A stretch of 64,000 bases of DNA from positions 1,984,001-2,048,000 of the forward strand of contig NZ_CP047393.1 of NCBI RefSeq assembly GCF_009858175.1. The letters run 5' to 3'. Shown piece after piece: positions 1 through 9,394 of this stretch. The position numbers and the translations under genes were made by a program. Under the pieces are notes generated by a model. It worked only from the letters and a program-made list of their open reading frames with translations, was not told the origin of the DNA and made no database searches. The number at the start of each line of letters is the position of its first letter. Position 1 is the first letter of the stretch. The stretch comes from Pontibacillus sp. HMF3514 (GTDB lineage: Bacteria > Bacillota > Bacilli > Bacillales > BH030062).

Positions 1-1
1 T

Positions 2-406
2 TGGGGAATCTTTCAGCTCATTACAGGGCCACTAAGTGATCGAATAGGACGAAAAATTCTCATTACTTCGGGTATGTTCATTCAAGCATTAGCACTTATA
101 GGAATCACTTTTGGAAGCGGGTTTGGCTTTTGGCTAGTAGCTTCTATCACTTTAGGACTTGGAACTGCAATGGTATATCCGACTCTTATTGCTTCTATTA
201 GTGATGTTGCATCAACTCAGACAAGAGCTACTTCTCTTGGGATTTATCGTTTTTGGCGAGATAGCGGTTATGCAATAGGTGCGCTATTGGCAGGTAGTAT
301 TGCTGACCTTTTAAGTGTACAATGGAGCATAGGAATAACAGCTTTATTTCCTTTATTGGCATCATTTTACACACTTGTTTCACTAAGAGATGTATTAAAA
401 ACGTAA
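2..406 (+). CDS. MFS transporter, C-terminal part (5' end outside window)
   Basis: The reading frame is open from the first bases of the window, so this is the C-terminal 134 residues of a longer membrane protein. The visible start contains a major-facilitator motif A ([10 protein letters not shown]), which normally lies in a cytoplasmic loop between transmembrane helices 2-3 or 8-9; about four hydrophobic helices follow, so this is probably the loop 8-9 copy. An internal ATG at 74 is not the true start. The substrate cannot be deduced. The gene ends 25 bases before the next gene on the same strand, with no terminator visible between them. Confidence 0.85.
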   Translation, partial: WGIFQLITGPLSDRIGRKILITSGMFIQALALIGITFGSGFGFWLVASITLGLGTAMVYPTLIASISDVASTQTRATSLGIYRFWRDSGYAIGALLAGSIADLLSVQWSIGITALFPLLASFYTLVSLRDVLKT

Positions 407-431
407 AGGAAATATAGAAGGAGAAAGATAT

Positions 432-878
432 ATGAAAGTTTATGTTGATGCTGATGCCTGTCCTGTAAAAGATATCATTATAGAAGAAGCACAAAAAGCA
501 GAAATTCCTGTTGTCCTGGTGAAGAGCTTTTCGCACTTCTCTCTTGAACCTGATCCACCTGGTGTTGAAACAGTTCATGTAGATACTGGTGCGGATGCGG
601 CTGACTACCGTATCATGAAACTTGCTGAAAAAGGAGATCTGATCGTAACACAAGATTACGGTCTCGCAGCACTTGGTTTAGGTAAAGGCTGCAAAGTACT
701 TCATCATAAAGGTTTCATATTTTCACAGTCCAATATCGATCAGCTTCTTCAAACTCGTCATGAAAGTGCAAAAGCCAGAAGAGCCGGAGAAAAAACAAAA
801 GGTCCTAAACCCTTTACTTCTGATGACAGAGAGCAGTTTTTAAAAGTCTTCAAAGAGGTATTAGTTGACGAGAACTAA
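432..878 (+). CDS. YaiI/YqxD family protein (UPF0178, PIN-like fold)
   Basis: This 148-residue protein is recognised as the UPF0178 YaiI/YqxD family by its start ([14 protein letters not shown]) and by the acidic residues in [12 protein letters not shown] and VTQDYGLA. The family has a PIN-like nuclease fold, but no substrate is established. It is cytoplasmic, without signal peptide or membrane segment. A ribosome binding site (GAAGGAGA) precedes the ATG at good spacing. It follows the MFS gene by 25 bases, so co-transcription is possible. A strong hairpin terminator follows the stop codon. Confidence 0.88.
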   Translation: MKVYVDADACPVKDIIIEEAQKAEIPVVLVKSFSHFSLEPDPPGVETVHVDTGADAADYRIMKLAEKGDLIVTQDYGLAALGLGKGCKVLHHKGFIFSQSNIDQLLQTRHESAKARRAGEKTKGPKPFTSDDREQFLKVFKEVLVDEN

Positions 879-914
879 AAATGCTTCGAGCCACTTAAGC
901 TCGAAGCATTTTTT
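878..914. terminator. Bidirectional rho-independent terminator
   Basis: A perfect 10 bp stem (ATGCTTCGAG at 881-890 with its complement at 900-909) is flanked by A and T runs on both sides. It can end the yaiI transcript on + and the YcdB/SLH gene transcript on -. Confidence 0.85.
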
Positions 915-922
915 ATAGCTTT

Positions 923-3229
923 TTAATAACGTTCATCTCTTATTTCTTGATCTAATTTATCCTGAAGCTTAACCATCCTCATCATAACAACTGCGGCTTC
1001 TGCTTTTGTTACACTGGCATTAGGGTAGAACTTTCCATGGTTTCCTTGCATAATGCCAAGTGTTTGAACAACATGAATAGCTCCTTTATTAGAACTATTC
1101 GTTATATCTGAAAATTTCGATTCCTGATTCATAAAGGTGGCTATCTTATCATATTGAAGGATGTTTACGACAGACTCTGCTAGTTGTTCGCGTGTAAGTA
1201 CTTTTTCAACAGGGATTTGACTAATCTCCTCGTCTAGCCATTCTCTTCCATCTGCAAACATAAGAGCTGCATAAAACTCATTTTCTTTGTTTATACTTTC
1301 TTCTTGATCTATATTCCGTTCCATATAAAGTTTGTAATTTGGTTCGATGGCTTTTGATATCATTTGAAGCCACTTACCATATGTGATTGTATCACTTGGA
1401 TTTATTTCACCTGCATCATTTACTTGGAGAATTTTATGTTTTGCCAATGTCATTAGTTCGTCTTTAGCCCAGTGACCATTTAGATTTGTAGGCTGATTAT
1501 ATGTTTGCTCTACTCCATTATTACGATAGAGTGATCTCCATTTACCAGTTTCGGCATCTAAAACGACATACTGATGAGGAACATCCTGTAATGTTCTTTT
1601 GTAAACAAGCTTCATATCAATTTGTTCCGTACCATCTTCACCGATCCCTTCACGGAAAAGGTTATACTGAAGTTCGGCCTTTAAATGTTTCAAATAGGTT
1701 TCCCTAGCCTCACCCTTTGAAATTGTTGCTTGCAGTTCACTGACTTTTTCTTCTAGTTGTGGCGTTTGCTGAACATTATAATGAATTAGTTCACCATCGA
1801 GGGAATAAGTCATTGTAACTCTATCATTTTGAACTGGAATATCATTTAGATAGCGTTGAAATTGGAAAGAAACCACGTTTTCATGACTTGAATAAAGGCT
1901 AGCTTCTTTATTCAGTTTCCACTTTAATTCTTCCGTTGCATTTGGATATAGCGATTGAATTTTAGAAAGAGCAAGTTGGGTTATTTCTTCCTTTGTAAGG
2001 GATTCCTCTTCATCAATCTCTATTGAATTTGTTCCAGGGCGAAGTGAACGAGTTGTTACTTCAACTAGTTGTCCTGTTTTAGCATCTACATAAGCTCGAA
2101 CTTCATTTTCATACCCAAAAGCTCCTGGCTCCATCCATGTTAAATGCCATACAGGCTTTTTGTAATTCCAAGAACCATCTTCTCTTAGTGAAGTTCTTTG
2201 GAGTTGTTTCCCTTCAGGAATATTTACAGCATTTGTGACGACATTTGCTGCTTGTTCTGCCGTAATGCGTTCACCTTTTATAGGTTCCACTGCTTCAAAG
2301 ACTTTTTCACCTTCTGGTATTTCTTTGAAGGTGGACTGTTTAACATCAAGTGGATCTCCATTTGCTTGGAGATACTCACCAGTTTTAGCATCTATAACTT
2401 CTGAAGAACCTTCATGGTTGGGCTTCCACCCTAAATATACTTTAGATTCTTCCTGGTTTATACGCTCCGTTATATAACTTAATTGAAGATTTAAATCTTC
2501 TTTAAATCGTTTGGTAGCTTCAGATAAAGATCGTTCCGTATTAGGAGAAGGATATTCATAAGAATCAGATGGTACATTGAAACTTTCTAAATCTCCATTA
2601 CCTGAAATTTCAACATGATAACGCTCATTTGGAGATGGCACTCCGTTAACCTCTGGTTGAAAACTAAAATGATAGGCAATCGGGCCGAACAAAGGATCAT
2701 TTGTATAATAAGGCATTTCGCCAGTTAGAAGTGCATCATACGTATGATTTGGAGCGGCTTTTTTGATGATTTGTTTTGCCAATTCCTTCGCTTCCTCCCT
2801 CGTCACTTTAGGAGGATAATAGGCTGGTTGATCACTTGTAAGAATTGAAGGAATATGAACGTTTAGGATATCCCCTGTCATAGCATCTACTTTACTTGAA
2901 AAGCCATGACTACTATTTTCAATAGCGTATCTCCAGTCAATTTCCCACACCATTTGATTTTTAGGTATCGGATATCGGTTCGTTTGTCCTAACTGTACAG
3001 ATTCAACTTCTCCCTTTTCTAAAATTGGAAACAACTCTTTAACTCTTTCAATAGCTTGTTCTTTACTAAATTTCACGTTCTCTGGATTGGCTACATTATG
3101 TATAGGCTCTTGTTGTTGTTTTGAATCGGATGTTTCTGCATAAGCTGGTTGTCCTAATAAGGATAAGCTCAATATAGGTACCAATGTGATAACTCCAAGC
3201 TTCCCCCATTTTTTAATACGATATGTCAT
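923..3229 (-). CDS. Secreted YcdB/YcdC-domain protein with C-terminal SLH domains
   Basis: A 768-residue exported protein. It has a Sec signal peptide (positively charged start, hydrophobic core, cleavage near AYAE at about residue 32). The middle contains repeated PepSY/YcdB-like segments with the recurrent phrases VDAMTGDI, IDAKTGEY, VDAKTGQL and LDAETGKW at about residues 113, 280, 382 and 558. The C-terminal ~170 residues look like S-layer homology modules (NGHWAKDELMTLAKHKI; FSDITNSSNKGAIHVV with YPNASVTKAEAA). Inference: it is anchored non-covalently to pyruvylated wall polymer, and the PepSY-like repeats may act on a protease or be structural. The substrate is unknown. It stands alone between two terminators. 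Confidence 0.8.
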   Translation of the reverse strand: MTYRIKKWGKLGVITLVPILSLSLLGQPAYAETSDSKQQQEPIHNVANPENVKFSKEQAIERVKELFPILEKGEVESVQLGQTNRYPIPKNQMVWEIDWRYAIENSSHGFSSKVDAMTGDILNVHIPSILTSDQPAYYPPKVTREEAKELAKQIIKKAAPNHTYDALLTGEMPYYTNDPLFGPIAYHFSFQPEVNGVPSPNERYHVEISGNGDLESFNVPSDSYEYPSPNTERSLSEATKRFKEDLNLQLSYITERINQEESKVYLGWKPNHEGSSEVIDAKTGEYLQANGDPLDVKQSTFKEIPEGEKVFEAVEPIKGERITAEQAANVVTNAVNIPEGKQLQRTSLREDGSWNYKKPVWHLTWMEPGAFGYENEVRAYVDAKTGQLVEVTTRSLRPGTNSIEIDEEESLTKEEITQLALSKIQSLYPNATEELKWKLNKEASLYSSHENVVSFQFQRYLNDIPVQNDRVTMTYSLDGELIHYNVQQTPQLEEKVSELQATISKGEARETYLKHLKAELQYNLFREGIGEDGTEQIDMKLVYKRTLQDVPHQYVVLDAETGKWRSLYRNNGVEQTYNQPTNLNGHWAKDELMTLAKHKILQVNDAGEINPSDTITYGKWLQMISKAIEPNYKLYMERNIDQEESINKENEFYAALMFADGREWLDEEISQIPVEKVLTREQLAESVVNILQYDKIATFMNQESKFSDITNSSNKGAIHVVQTLGIMQGNHGKFYPNASVTKAEAAVVMMRMVKLQDKLDQEIRDERY

Positions 3230-3310
3230 AATCTACTCTCCCTTTTTGTTTACTATATTTAACATACGCGTTGAAAAGGAAAAAGTTTCAATATTTTCTT
3301 GTTTTCAAAT

Positions 3311-3345
3311 AAAAAGAGCATACACTTTATGTGCATGCTCTCCAT
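3311..3345 (-). terminator. Terminator of the hpa lower block
   Basis: An 11 bp stem with one mismatch (AGAGCATACAC at 3315-3325 with its partner ending at 3341) is followed on the minus strand by a T-run. It lies just after the hpaD stop codon and ends the DapA-like/hpaE/hpaB/hpaD transcript. Confidence 0.8.
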
Positions 3346-3349
3346 TAGT

Positions 3350-4333
3350 TTATATAACAAAAGTTGGCTTACGTTTCTTTAATTTTGGTTCACGAATTTC
3401 AATCGGTTTTCCAGAATCGATATCTAATACATGGGATGCTTCGTTAAACCAGCAATCAGGTGCTTCGTGCCCCCAGAATGTTTGACGACGCTTATCATTG
3501 ATATCCCAACGAATGGGCTCGAAGTCTGGATCACTAGTTAAGTAATCCCCATTATATAACTCAATTCTATGACCGTCTGGATCTCTTAAATACAAGAAGA
3601 ATGCATTAGATAACCCATGTCGCCCAGGTCCTCGTTCAATGCTAGCTGTATAACCCATAGAGGCTAATACGTCACATGTGTGAATGAGACTCATAGGTTC
3701 ACCTAGCCAAAAGCCTATGTGATGAAGTCTTGGACCATTACCATTCATAAATGCAACATCATGTACACTTGGTTTACGGTGCAACCATGCAGCCCAAATT
3801 TGATTATCCTCTGCAGATGTATATTCTGAGCAAGCGAAGCCGAGCTCATTAATATAAAAATCATATGCTTTTTGAACATCCTCAACCATACAGTTGAAGT
3901 GGTCAATTCGTTGTACTCGAGCTCCCTTATACAGGTCATAGCGCTGAAGCATACGCTCAACAACGTCCATTTTAGCGAAAAACTCAACAGGTAAACCGGA
4001 AACATCCTGAATTCGAAGCGTTCTCCCCATTGCTTTTTGTTTACCTTCTTCTACCCATTTGGTCTTTAAGCCTTTGTCATCGAAAAATTTAGCTAGTATT
4101 TCTAAATCGCCATCGGATTGAACCTTATAACTGATCACTTCAATACCAGGTTCCTTTTCTTTTTTCAATACAAGACTATGATGGTTATGTTCCTCTAAAC
4201 CTCGAAGATAAATATGCTGATCATCACTCTCTGTTTCGATAAAGCCTAAAGCATCTACATAAAACTTACGTGAGGCCTCTAAATCTTGAACATGAAGCAC
4301 TGCTCGAGCAGCACGAATAATGTTAAAATCCAT
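3350..4333 (-). CDS. hpaD: 3,4-dihydroxyphenylacetate (homoprotocatechuate) 2,3-dioxygenase
   Basis: This extradiol ring-cleavage enzyme opens homoprotocatechuate between C2 and C3 to give 5-carboxymethyl-2-hydroxymuconate semialdehyde. The 327-residue protein is a tandem vicinal-oxygen-chelate enzyme of the Brevibacterium/Arthrobacter HPCD type. The expected metal ligands are visible: His145 (IDHFNCM), His205 (LHHIGFW) and Glu258 (HRIELYNG). The second-sphere His191 (VHDVAF) and Tyr248 are also in place. The metal (Fe or Mn) cannot be told from sequence. It is the last gene of the minus-strand block, 14 bases after hpaB, and is followed by a terminator. Assignment is strong from both sequence and context. 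Confidence 0.93.
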   Translation of the reverse strand: MDFNIIRAARAVLHVQDLEASRKFYVDALGFIETESDDQHIYLRGLEEHNHHSLVLKKEKEPGIEVISYKVQSDGDLEILAKFFDDKGLKTKWVEEGKQKAMGRTLRIQDVSGLPVEFFAKMDVVERMLQRYDLYKGARVQRIDHFNCMVEDVQKAYDFYINELGFACSEYTSAEDNQIWAAWLHRKPSVHDVAFMNGNGPRLHHIGFWLGEPMSLIHTCDVLASMGYTASIERGPGRHGLSNAFFLYLRDPDGHRIELYNGDYLTSDPDFEPIRWDINDKRRQTFWGHEAPDCWFNEASHVLDIDSGKPIEIREPKLKKRKPTFVI

Positions 4334-4347
4334 GGATTTCTTCCCCC

Positions 4348-5823
4348 TTAGACTTTTTCAAAACTAGGCTTTTCAGAATTCGATTTAGCCAAGAAATTTT
4401 CTACTAGCTGTTTATAGGAATCTTTTTCATATTTATCAAAATAGGTCATGCCCATTTTAATTGGATCTCCGAAGAAGTAGTATTCATAGTGCATTTGACG
4501 GCTACCAAACGAGCTTAATGTCATATCCCATGCTAGACGGAATAGCTGTACACGTTCATATCCTTCAAGATTTTTGCCTTGAAGTGCTCTGTGTAGAATT
4601 GGACCGATCTCCTCGTGGGAGAAGTCAGCTTCTGTAGGGATCCCCATTAATCCTGATGCGCCAAGGATACGGATGATTTCTGTTAATCTAGGATAGATTC
4701 TAGGATACCAGTTTCGAGCAGCATCTAATGGAGCAAAATCTGGTGTCATTGTTCCACTTTCATCTAATGTTGCATTGTGCTCAGCTCTATAAAGATGAGA
4801 TTTCATCGTCTCTAAAGCTAACATGATTTCAGTTCCTTTATCTTTAACATGCTGGAACTGATCGATCCCAATTGCATCCATCATATTCAAAGCGACACCA
4901 AGTAAGAACTCAGTTTTAACAATGTTCTTAGAAACAACCTGATGTGCCATGTGTACAACAGCGTTTGTCTCACCAAAAGTACGGTTACATATAGCTGAAT
5001 CTTCACATACAAATACTCGTTCCCAAGGTACAAACACTTGGTCAAAGGTTACGATGGCATCTCCTTCTTCAAATCGAGAAGACAATGGATGATCCCACTT
5101 GCTTTTACCTTGATCAAAGGATTCACGGCAAATGAATTTCAATCCAGGAGTGTTATTTGGAATAGCAAAAGCTAAAGAATATGGATCATCTTTTTCACCG
5201 GAACGTTTTACTGTGGATGGGAAGACAAGAATCTCGTCTGTGATACCACCTTGTGTTGCTAAAAGACGTACACCATCTACAATGATCCCTTCTTTATTTT
5301 TCTCCACTAAGTGTAGAGCAACATTTGCGTCCTTTTGCTCGTGTTGAGCTTTAGCACGGTTTACCTGAGGATGAATAAGCGTATGGGTTAAGGAAATATC
5401 GTTTTCCCGTGCATACTCATAGTATTTCCGTGCATTTTCAGCGAACATTGGGTCTGATTCAGCAAAAAGACCATTGTTCATCCCCATAGCCATAACCTCT
5501 GCATTTAGGTAGTCTGGAGAACGTCCCATCATACCACCTGATGTATGAGCCCATTCCTGAATTGCTTCTCGACGTTCAATAATCTCTTCTACAGAAGTCG
5601 GCTGCATGAAAGTCTTTCCAACTAAGTCACCTGTTGTAGGAGACTTGTAGAGCATTTTATCCTTCTTTTCATATTGAAGATCATATAGATGAGCCATAGA
5701 TTGAATTACATTTTTAAAATCTGGATGTTCTGTAACATCATCTACACGTTCCCCGTGAATGTAGACATTATTATTGGCTTTCTTTAAACGATCGATATAT
5801 TCTTGACCTGTTTTTGCTGGCAT
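4348..5823 (-). CDS. hpaB: 4-hydroxyphenylacetate 3-monooxygenase, oxygenase component
   Basis: HpaB hydroxylates 4-hydroxyphenylacetate to homoprotocatechuate using reduced FAD supplied by a separate flavin reductase. The 491-residue length and motifs (TGQEYIDRLKKANNNVYI at the start; GRSPDYLNAEVMA; DEILVFPSTVKRSGEKDDPY; HYEYYFFGDP near the C-terminus) are those of the two-component HpaB family with an acyl-CoA-dehydrogenase-like fold. The start has an AAAGGAGAGGTG site. It lies between hpaE (21 bases upstream) and hpaD (14 bases downstream). The partner reductase HpaC is not encoded in this window. Confidence 0.93.
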   Translation of the reverse strand: MPAKTGQEYIDRLKKANNNVYIHGERVDDVTEHPDFKNVIQSMAHLYDLQYEKKDKMLYKSPTTGDLVGKTFMQPTSVEEIIERREAIQEWAHTSGGMMGRSPDYLNAEVMAMGMNNGLFAESDPMFAENARKYYEYARENDISLTHTLIHPQVNRAKAQHEQKDANVALHLVEKNKEGIIVDGVRLLATQGGITDEILVFPSTVKRSGEKDDPYSLAFAIPNNTPGLKFICRESFDQGKSKWDHPLSSRFEEGDAIVTFDQVFVPWERVFVCEDSAICNRTFGETNAVVHMAHQVVSKNIVKTEFLLGVALNMMDAIGIDQFQHVKDKGTEIMLALETMKSHLYRAEHNATLDESGTMTPDFAPLDAARNWYPRIYPRLTEIIRILGASGLMGIPTEADFSHEEIGPILHRALQGKNLEGYERVQLFRLAWDMTLSSFGSRQMHYEYYFFGDPIKMGMTYFDKYEKDSYKQLVENFLAKSNSEKPSFEKV

Positions 5824-5844
5824 ATTTTCACCTCTCCTTTAAGA

Positions 5845-7359
5845 TTACTTTCCAAACTGCGGGATATAATGATCTCCCATCGCCACATGAATGATTTTAG
5901 GCTCTGTATAGAATTCAAATGCGTAATGACCGCCTTCACGACCAATTCCGCTTCCTTTCATACCACCAAATGGAGTACGTAAGTCACGTACATTTTGTGC
6001 ATTAATCCAGATCATGCCTGCCTCAACTGCATTTGCTACGCGATGACCTTTCTTGATGTCATTTGTCCATACATAGCCTGCTAATCCATATTTAACGTCA
6101 TTTGCAGCTTCAATGACTTCTTCTTCTGATTCGAATTCAATCACAGACATCACTGGACCAAAGATTTCTTCTTGAGAAACACGCATGTTATTTTTTGCAT
6201 TTAAGAGTAATGTAGCTGGCACAAAGTTTCCTGCACTTACTTCTTCAGGGACAGTACCTTGGACAACTTCACATCCTTCTTCTTTCGCTAACTCAATATA
6301 ACCCGTCACTTTGTCATAATGCTCTCTATGGATAAGAGGCCCAAGCTGGGTGGAAGAATCCATCGGGTCACCAATTTTCACTTTGGTTACTCGTTCTCGT
6401 AGAGCTTTTACAAAGTCATCTTTAATGTTCTTGTGAACGAAAACTCTTGAGTTTGCTGTACAACGCTCACCATTAAAGGAGAAAATCCCCCAAACAGCAG
6501 CGTCTAGAGCACGCTCAAAGTCCGCATCATCAAAGACAATAAGTGGTGATTTCCCACCTAACTCCATGGATGTTTTCTTTAAGGAGTCCGCTGCATTCTT
6601 AATAATGGTAGAGCCAGTAACGGTTTCTCCAGTAAATGAAATCGCTTCCACAATTGGGTTAGAAACAAGTTCTGCCCCAGCAGTTTCCCCAAACCCATGA
6701 ACGACATTAAATACGCCTGGTGGCATTTCAGCTTTATCTGCTAATTCAGCTAATTTATTTGCAGTAAGCGGAGACAATTCGGCTGGTTTTAGGATCACCG
6801 TATTCCCTGTAGCAAGAGCAGGTGCTACCTTCCAAGTTTCAAGCATAAATGGTGCATTCCAAGGCGTAATAAGCCCAACAGGTCCTAGTGGCTTATAAAC
6901 GGTGTAGTTGATAAACTCATCATCTACTGGATACGATTCTCCGTGAAGTTTGGATTGAACCATACGAGAATAGAATCGGAAGTTTTCAGCTGCCCGGGAT
7001 ACCATTTTTCGAGTTTGATGGATTGGTAGTCCTGTATCTAAAGATTCCATTACAGCTATTTCGTCTACTTCTTCATCGATTAAGTCAGCAAGACGATGAA
7101 TATACTCCATACGATCTTTTACTTTCATTTTGCCCCAAGGACCCTTACGAAACGCCTTTTGAGCAGCATAAATTGCTTCCTGCATGTCTTCTTTGCGTCC
7201 TTCAGCTACGTAATTCGTTACCTCATTCGTAAAAGGATTAATGTTCTCGAAGGTTTCACCCGCTTGACCATCTACGAATTCACCATTGATATATAACTGG
7301 ATATTATCTAATTTACGGTGAGCGGCGACTCCCTTTTCTTGTTCTGTTTTGTTACTCAA
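5845..7359 (-). CDS. hpaE: 5-carboxymethyl-2-hydroxymuconate semialdehyde dehydrogenase
   Basis: An NAD-dependent aldehyde dehydrogenase of 504 residues. It oxidises the ring-cleavage product of HpaD to the dicarboxylate 5-carboxymethyl-2-hydroxymuconate. The catalytic Cys300 (FNGERCTANS), general-base Glu266 (MELGGKSP) and the PWNAPF asparagine (Asn167) are all present. The start is a TTG at 7359 with an AAAGGAG site just upstream. The specific function rests on context: it is 32 bases after the DapA-like gene and 21 bases before hpaB. By sequence alone it could be another betaine-aldehyde-type dehydrogenase. Confidence 0.9.
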   Translation of the reverse strand: MSNKTEQEKGVAAHRKLDNIQLYINGEFVDGQAGETFENINPFTNEVTNYVAEGRKEDMQEAIYAAQKAFRKGPWGKMKVKDRMEYIHRLADLIDEEVDEIAVMESLDTGLPIHQTRKMVSRAAENFRFYSRMVQSKLHGESYPVDDEFINYTVYKPLGPVGLITPWNAPFMLETWKVAPALATGNTVILKPAELSPLTANKLAELADKAEMPPGVFNVVHGFGETAGAELVSNPIVEAISFTGETVTGSTIIKNAADSLKKTSMELGGKSPLIVFDDADFERALDAAVWGIFSFNGERCTANSRVFVHKNIKDDFVKALRERVTKVKIGDPMDSSTQLGPLIHREHYDKVTGYIELAKEEGCEVVQGTVPEEVSAGNFVPATLLLNAKNNMRVSQEEIFGPVMSVIEFESEEEVIEAANDVKYGLAGYVWTNDIKKGHRVANAVEAGMIWINAQNVRDLRTPFGGMKGSGIGREGGHYAFEFYTEPKIIHVAMGDHYIPQFGK

Positions 7360-7391
7360 TGTATAGGCTCCTTTCTTTACTAATTTCGCAC

Positions 7392-8318
7392 TTATTTAGC
7401 TGTTACCTCATCTGGAAGGTCAACATAGTCTCGTAGTACGTTACGAATTTCATCTTGAATTGCTTTAGTTGGGACATCCATTGGCAGACGAAGAACAGGT
7501 TCGATTCTTCCCATCATACCTAATGCGGCTTTTAATGGCGCTGGGTTTGTATCTTTAAATAAGACATCATTTAAAGGCATGAGCTCATAGTGAAGATCTT
7601 GTGCACGCTTCACATCGCCCTCTTTCCAAGCATCATAGATTTCTGCAACTTTACTTGGGACAACATTGGCTGTAGCGCTAATATGTCCTGCTCCACCAAT
7701 GGCAAGCATAGGGTAGCATAATAGTTCTATCCCTGAGTAAAGCAAGAAGTCTCTACCGCAATTTAACAGAACTCGATTCACGTGCTCGAAGTCTTTATTA
7801 GATTCTTTAACACCGATAATATTTGGACAGTCTTTGCTGAGCTTTGCAAGTGTTTCTACGTGGAGATTTGTGGCTGTACGACCTGGAATATTATAAATAA
7901 TAATCGGCAGGTCTACTGAATCCGCGACACGTTTAAAATGTTTATATAATGCGTGCTGTGAAGGTTTGTTGTAATAAGGGACAATAACAAGAGCAGCATC
8001 TGCTCCGATATCTTCTGCTTTTTTCGTTAAGTACATCGTTTCTTCATGATTGGTAGAGCCTGTTCCAGGTACAAATGGAACACGTTGATCTATGGTTTTA
8101 GAAGCTATTTTCATAACCTCTACTCTCTCTTCTACAGTTAAGGAACTAGGTTCACCTGTTGTTCCTGTAACTGAAATAGCATGAGTACCACTATGAATGT
8201 GCCAATCAATCAACTGCTCAAATATTGAATAATCAATGGAACCATCTTCTTTGAATGGGGTTATAATAGGGGCAATTGATCCTCTTAGCTTTTCTTTTGC
8301 TGCTTGCAAGTCTGCCAT
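7392..8318 (-). CDS. DapA-family class I lyase of the hpa cluster (probable hydratase/aldolase)
   Basis: A 308-residue TIM-barrel enzyme of the dihydrodipicolinate synthase/N-acetylneuraminate lyase family. The Schiff-base lysine is Lys171 (GVKES). Tyr142 and Arg147 (YNIPGR), Thr53-Thr54 (TGTTGEP) and Tyr115-Tyr116 (PYYNKP) are also kept, so it resembles genuine DapA in every catalytic position. Inference from context: it is the first gene of the block with hpaE, hpaB and hpaD, and neither HpaH nor HpaI is present. It may therefore turn 2-oxohept-3-ene-1,7-dioate into pyruvate and succinic semialdehyde. Arg147 holds the aspartate-semialdehyde carboxylate in DapA and could do the same for succinic semialdehyde. 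A true lysine-pathway DapA cannot be excluded. The AAGGAGTG site fits the ATG. Confidence 0.8.
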   Translation of the reverse strand: MADLQAAKEKLRGSIAPIITPFKEDGSIDYSIFEQLIDWHIHSGTHAISVTGTTGEPSSLTVEERVEVMKIASKTIDQRVPFVPGTGSTNHEETMYLTKKAEDIGADAALVIVPYYNKPSQHALYKHFKRVADSVDLPIIIYNIPGRTATNLHVETLAKLSKDCPNIIGVKESNKDFEHVNRVLLNCGRDFLLYSGIELLCYPMLAIGGAGHISATANVVPSKVAEIYDAWKEGDVKRAQDLHYELMPLNDVLFKDTNPAPLKAALGMMGRIEPVLRLPMDVPTKAIQDEIRNVLRDYVDLPDEVTAK

Positions 8319-8368
8319 ACCGACACTCCTTTATGTGTATTATTAATATTCTACTTTAACTACTCCCC

Positions 8369-8400
8369 AGGATACTTTTCCGAATTATCAGAAATATCCT
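8369..8400. promoter_or_regulatory. Candidate LysR operator between the divergent hpa genes
   Basis: An interrupted inverted repeat (AGGATA at 8369-8374 and TATCCT at 8395-8400, with further matching bases inward) sits between the divergent DapA-like and LysR genes. A related but shorter pattern (AAGATAC...ATATCAT) lies about 30 bases upstream of the hpaG1 start. Binding by the adjacent LysR protein is inference. Confidence 0.4.
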
Positions 8401-8493
8401 ACGATTTTATTGTATCTTGTGGTAATATATATGAAAAATATACAAAACGTTTGGAATCCATATGTAAATCATATAGATGAGGAGGTTCAAATA

Positions 8494-9393
8494 ATGGACG
8501 TTAAACAACTCCATTACTTTGCAACAATTGCTGAGGAAGGACAAATTACACGAGCTGCTAAAAAGCTATATATGGCCCAGCCCCCATTAAGTCAACAATT
8601 AAAATTACTTGAACAAGAATTAGGTGTTTCTCTATTTGAGAGACATGGTCGTGAGTTAAAGCTCACGGAAGCTGGACACGTACTTTATAATCGATCGAAG
8701 GAAATTTTATATAAGGTAAATGATACGTTTACAGAGGTAACAGAAACAGGTGAAGGCTTGCGTGGTGTTTTATCGATTGGGTCAGTAAAGACATGTTTTT
8801 GCTATATTCCTGAGAGAATGAAGCAATTTCGCAATCAATACCCCAATGTGTCATTTAAGTTGATTGAGGGAGATTCTTTCCGTTTAGCTCAATACTTAAA
8901 AGATCGTGATATTGAACTAGCTATCGTGAGGAAGCCTTTAGATATGAGTGAATTCTCATCTTATCCTTTGCCGAATGATAACTTCGTGGCTGTTGTGTCG
9001 GATGAGTGGGGAGTATCTGGACAGGAAAAGATTAGTATGGATCAGTTAGCAGATTTACCATTAATGCTTCTTCACCGGGCTGGTGTTGGTGAGCTTGGCT
9101 TGTATGAGCTTGTGCTAGATCATTTCGCTCAGCATAACTTACAGCCAAATGTTATCTGTGAATGTGCAGATGCAGCTATGTTATTATCTTTGGTTAAAGC
9201 AGGTGTAGGAGCAACCTTGCTCCCACAGTCTACTTTAAAAGCTTTTCCCGCTTACGGATTAAAAGTTTTAGAACTAGAAGATACCATGATTCAATCGGAG
9301 TCAGCGGTCATTTGGTTAAAAGATCGTCATTTATCCAAACATGCCACACGTTTTATAGAATCTTTTCAGACTGAATCACTTGTAAGTCCATAA
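8494..9393 (+). CDS. LysR-family transcriptional regulator of the hpa cluster
   Basis: A 299-residue LysR-type regulator. The N-terminal winged helix-turn-helix is at residues 1-60 (MDVKQLHYFATIAEEG; PPLSQQLKLLEQELGVSLFER). The effector-binding domain runs from about residue 90. The start at 8494 is preferred over an upstream in-frame ATG at 8437 and the earlier frame start at 8410, because a strong GAGGAGG lies just before it and the protein then begins as the family does. It is transcribed divergently from the DapA-like gene and its stop is one base from the stop of hpaF. It probably activates both hpa blocks; the effector would be an aromatic intermediate, which is inference. Confidence 0.9.
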   Translation: MDVKQLHYFATIAEEGQITRAAKKLYMAQPPLSQQLKLLEQELGVSLFERHGRELKLTEAGHVLYNRSKEILYKVNDTFTEVTETGEGLRGVLSIGSVKTCFCYIPERMKQFRNQYPNVSFKLIEGDSFRLAQYLKDRDIELAIVRKPLDMSEFSSYPLPNDNFVAVVSDEWGVSGQEKISMDQLADLPLMLLHRAGVGELGLYELVLDHFAQHNLQPNVICECADAAMLLSLVKAGVGATLLPQSTLKAFPAYGLKVLELEDTMIQSESAVIWLKDRHLSKHATRFIESFQTESLVSP

Positions 9394-9394
9394 C

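Noticed and set aside
228-653. Minus-strand ORF opposite the MFS and YaiI genes
   Set aside because: It overlaps two well-supported plus-strand genes and its translation has no recognisable domain.
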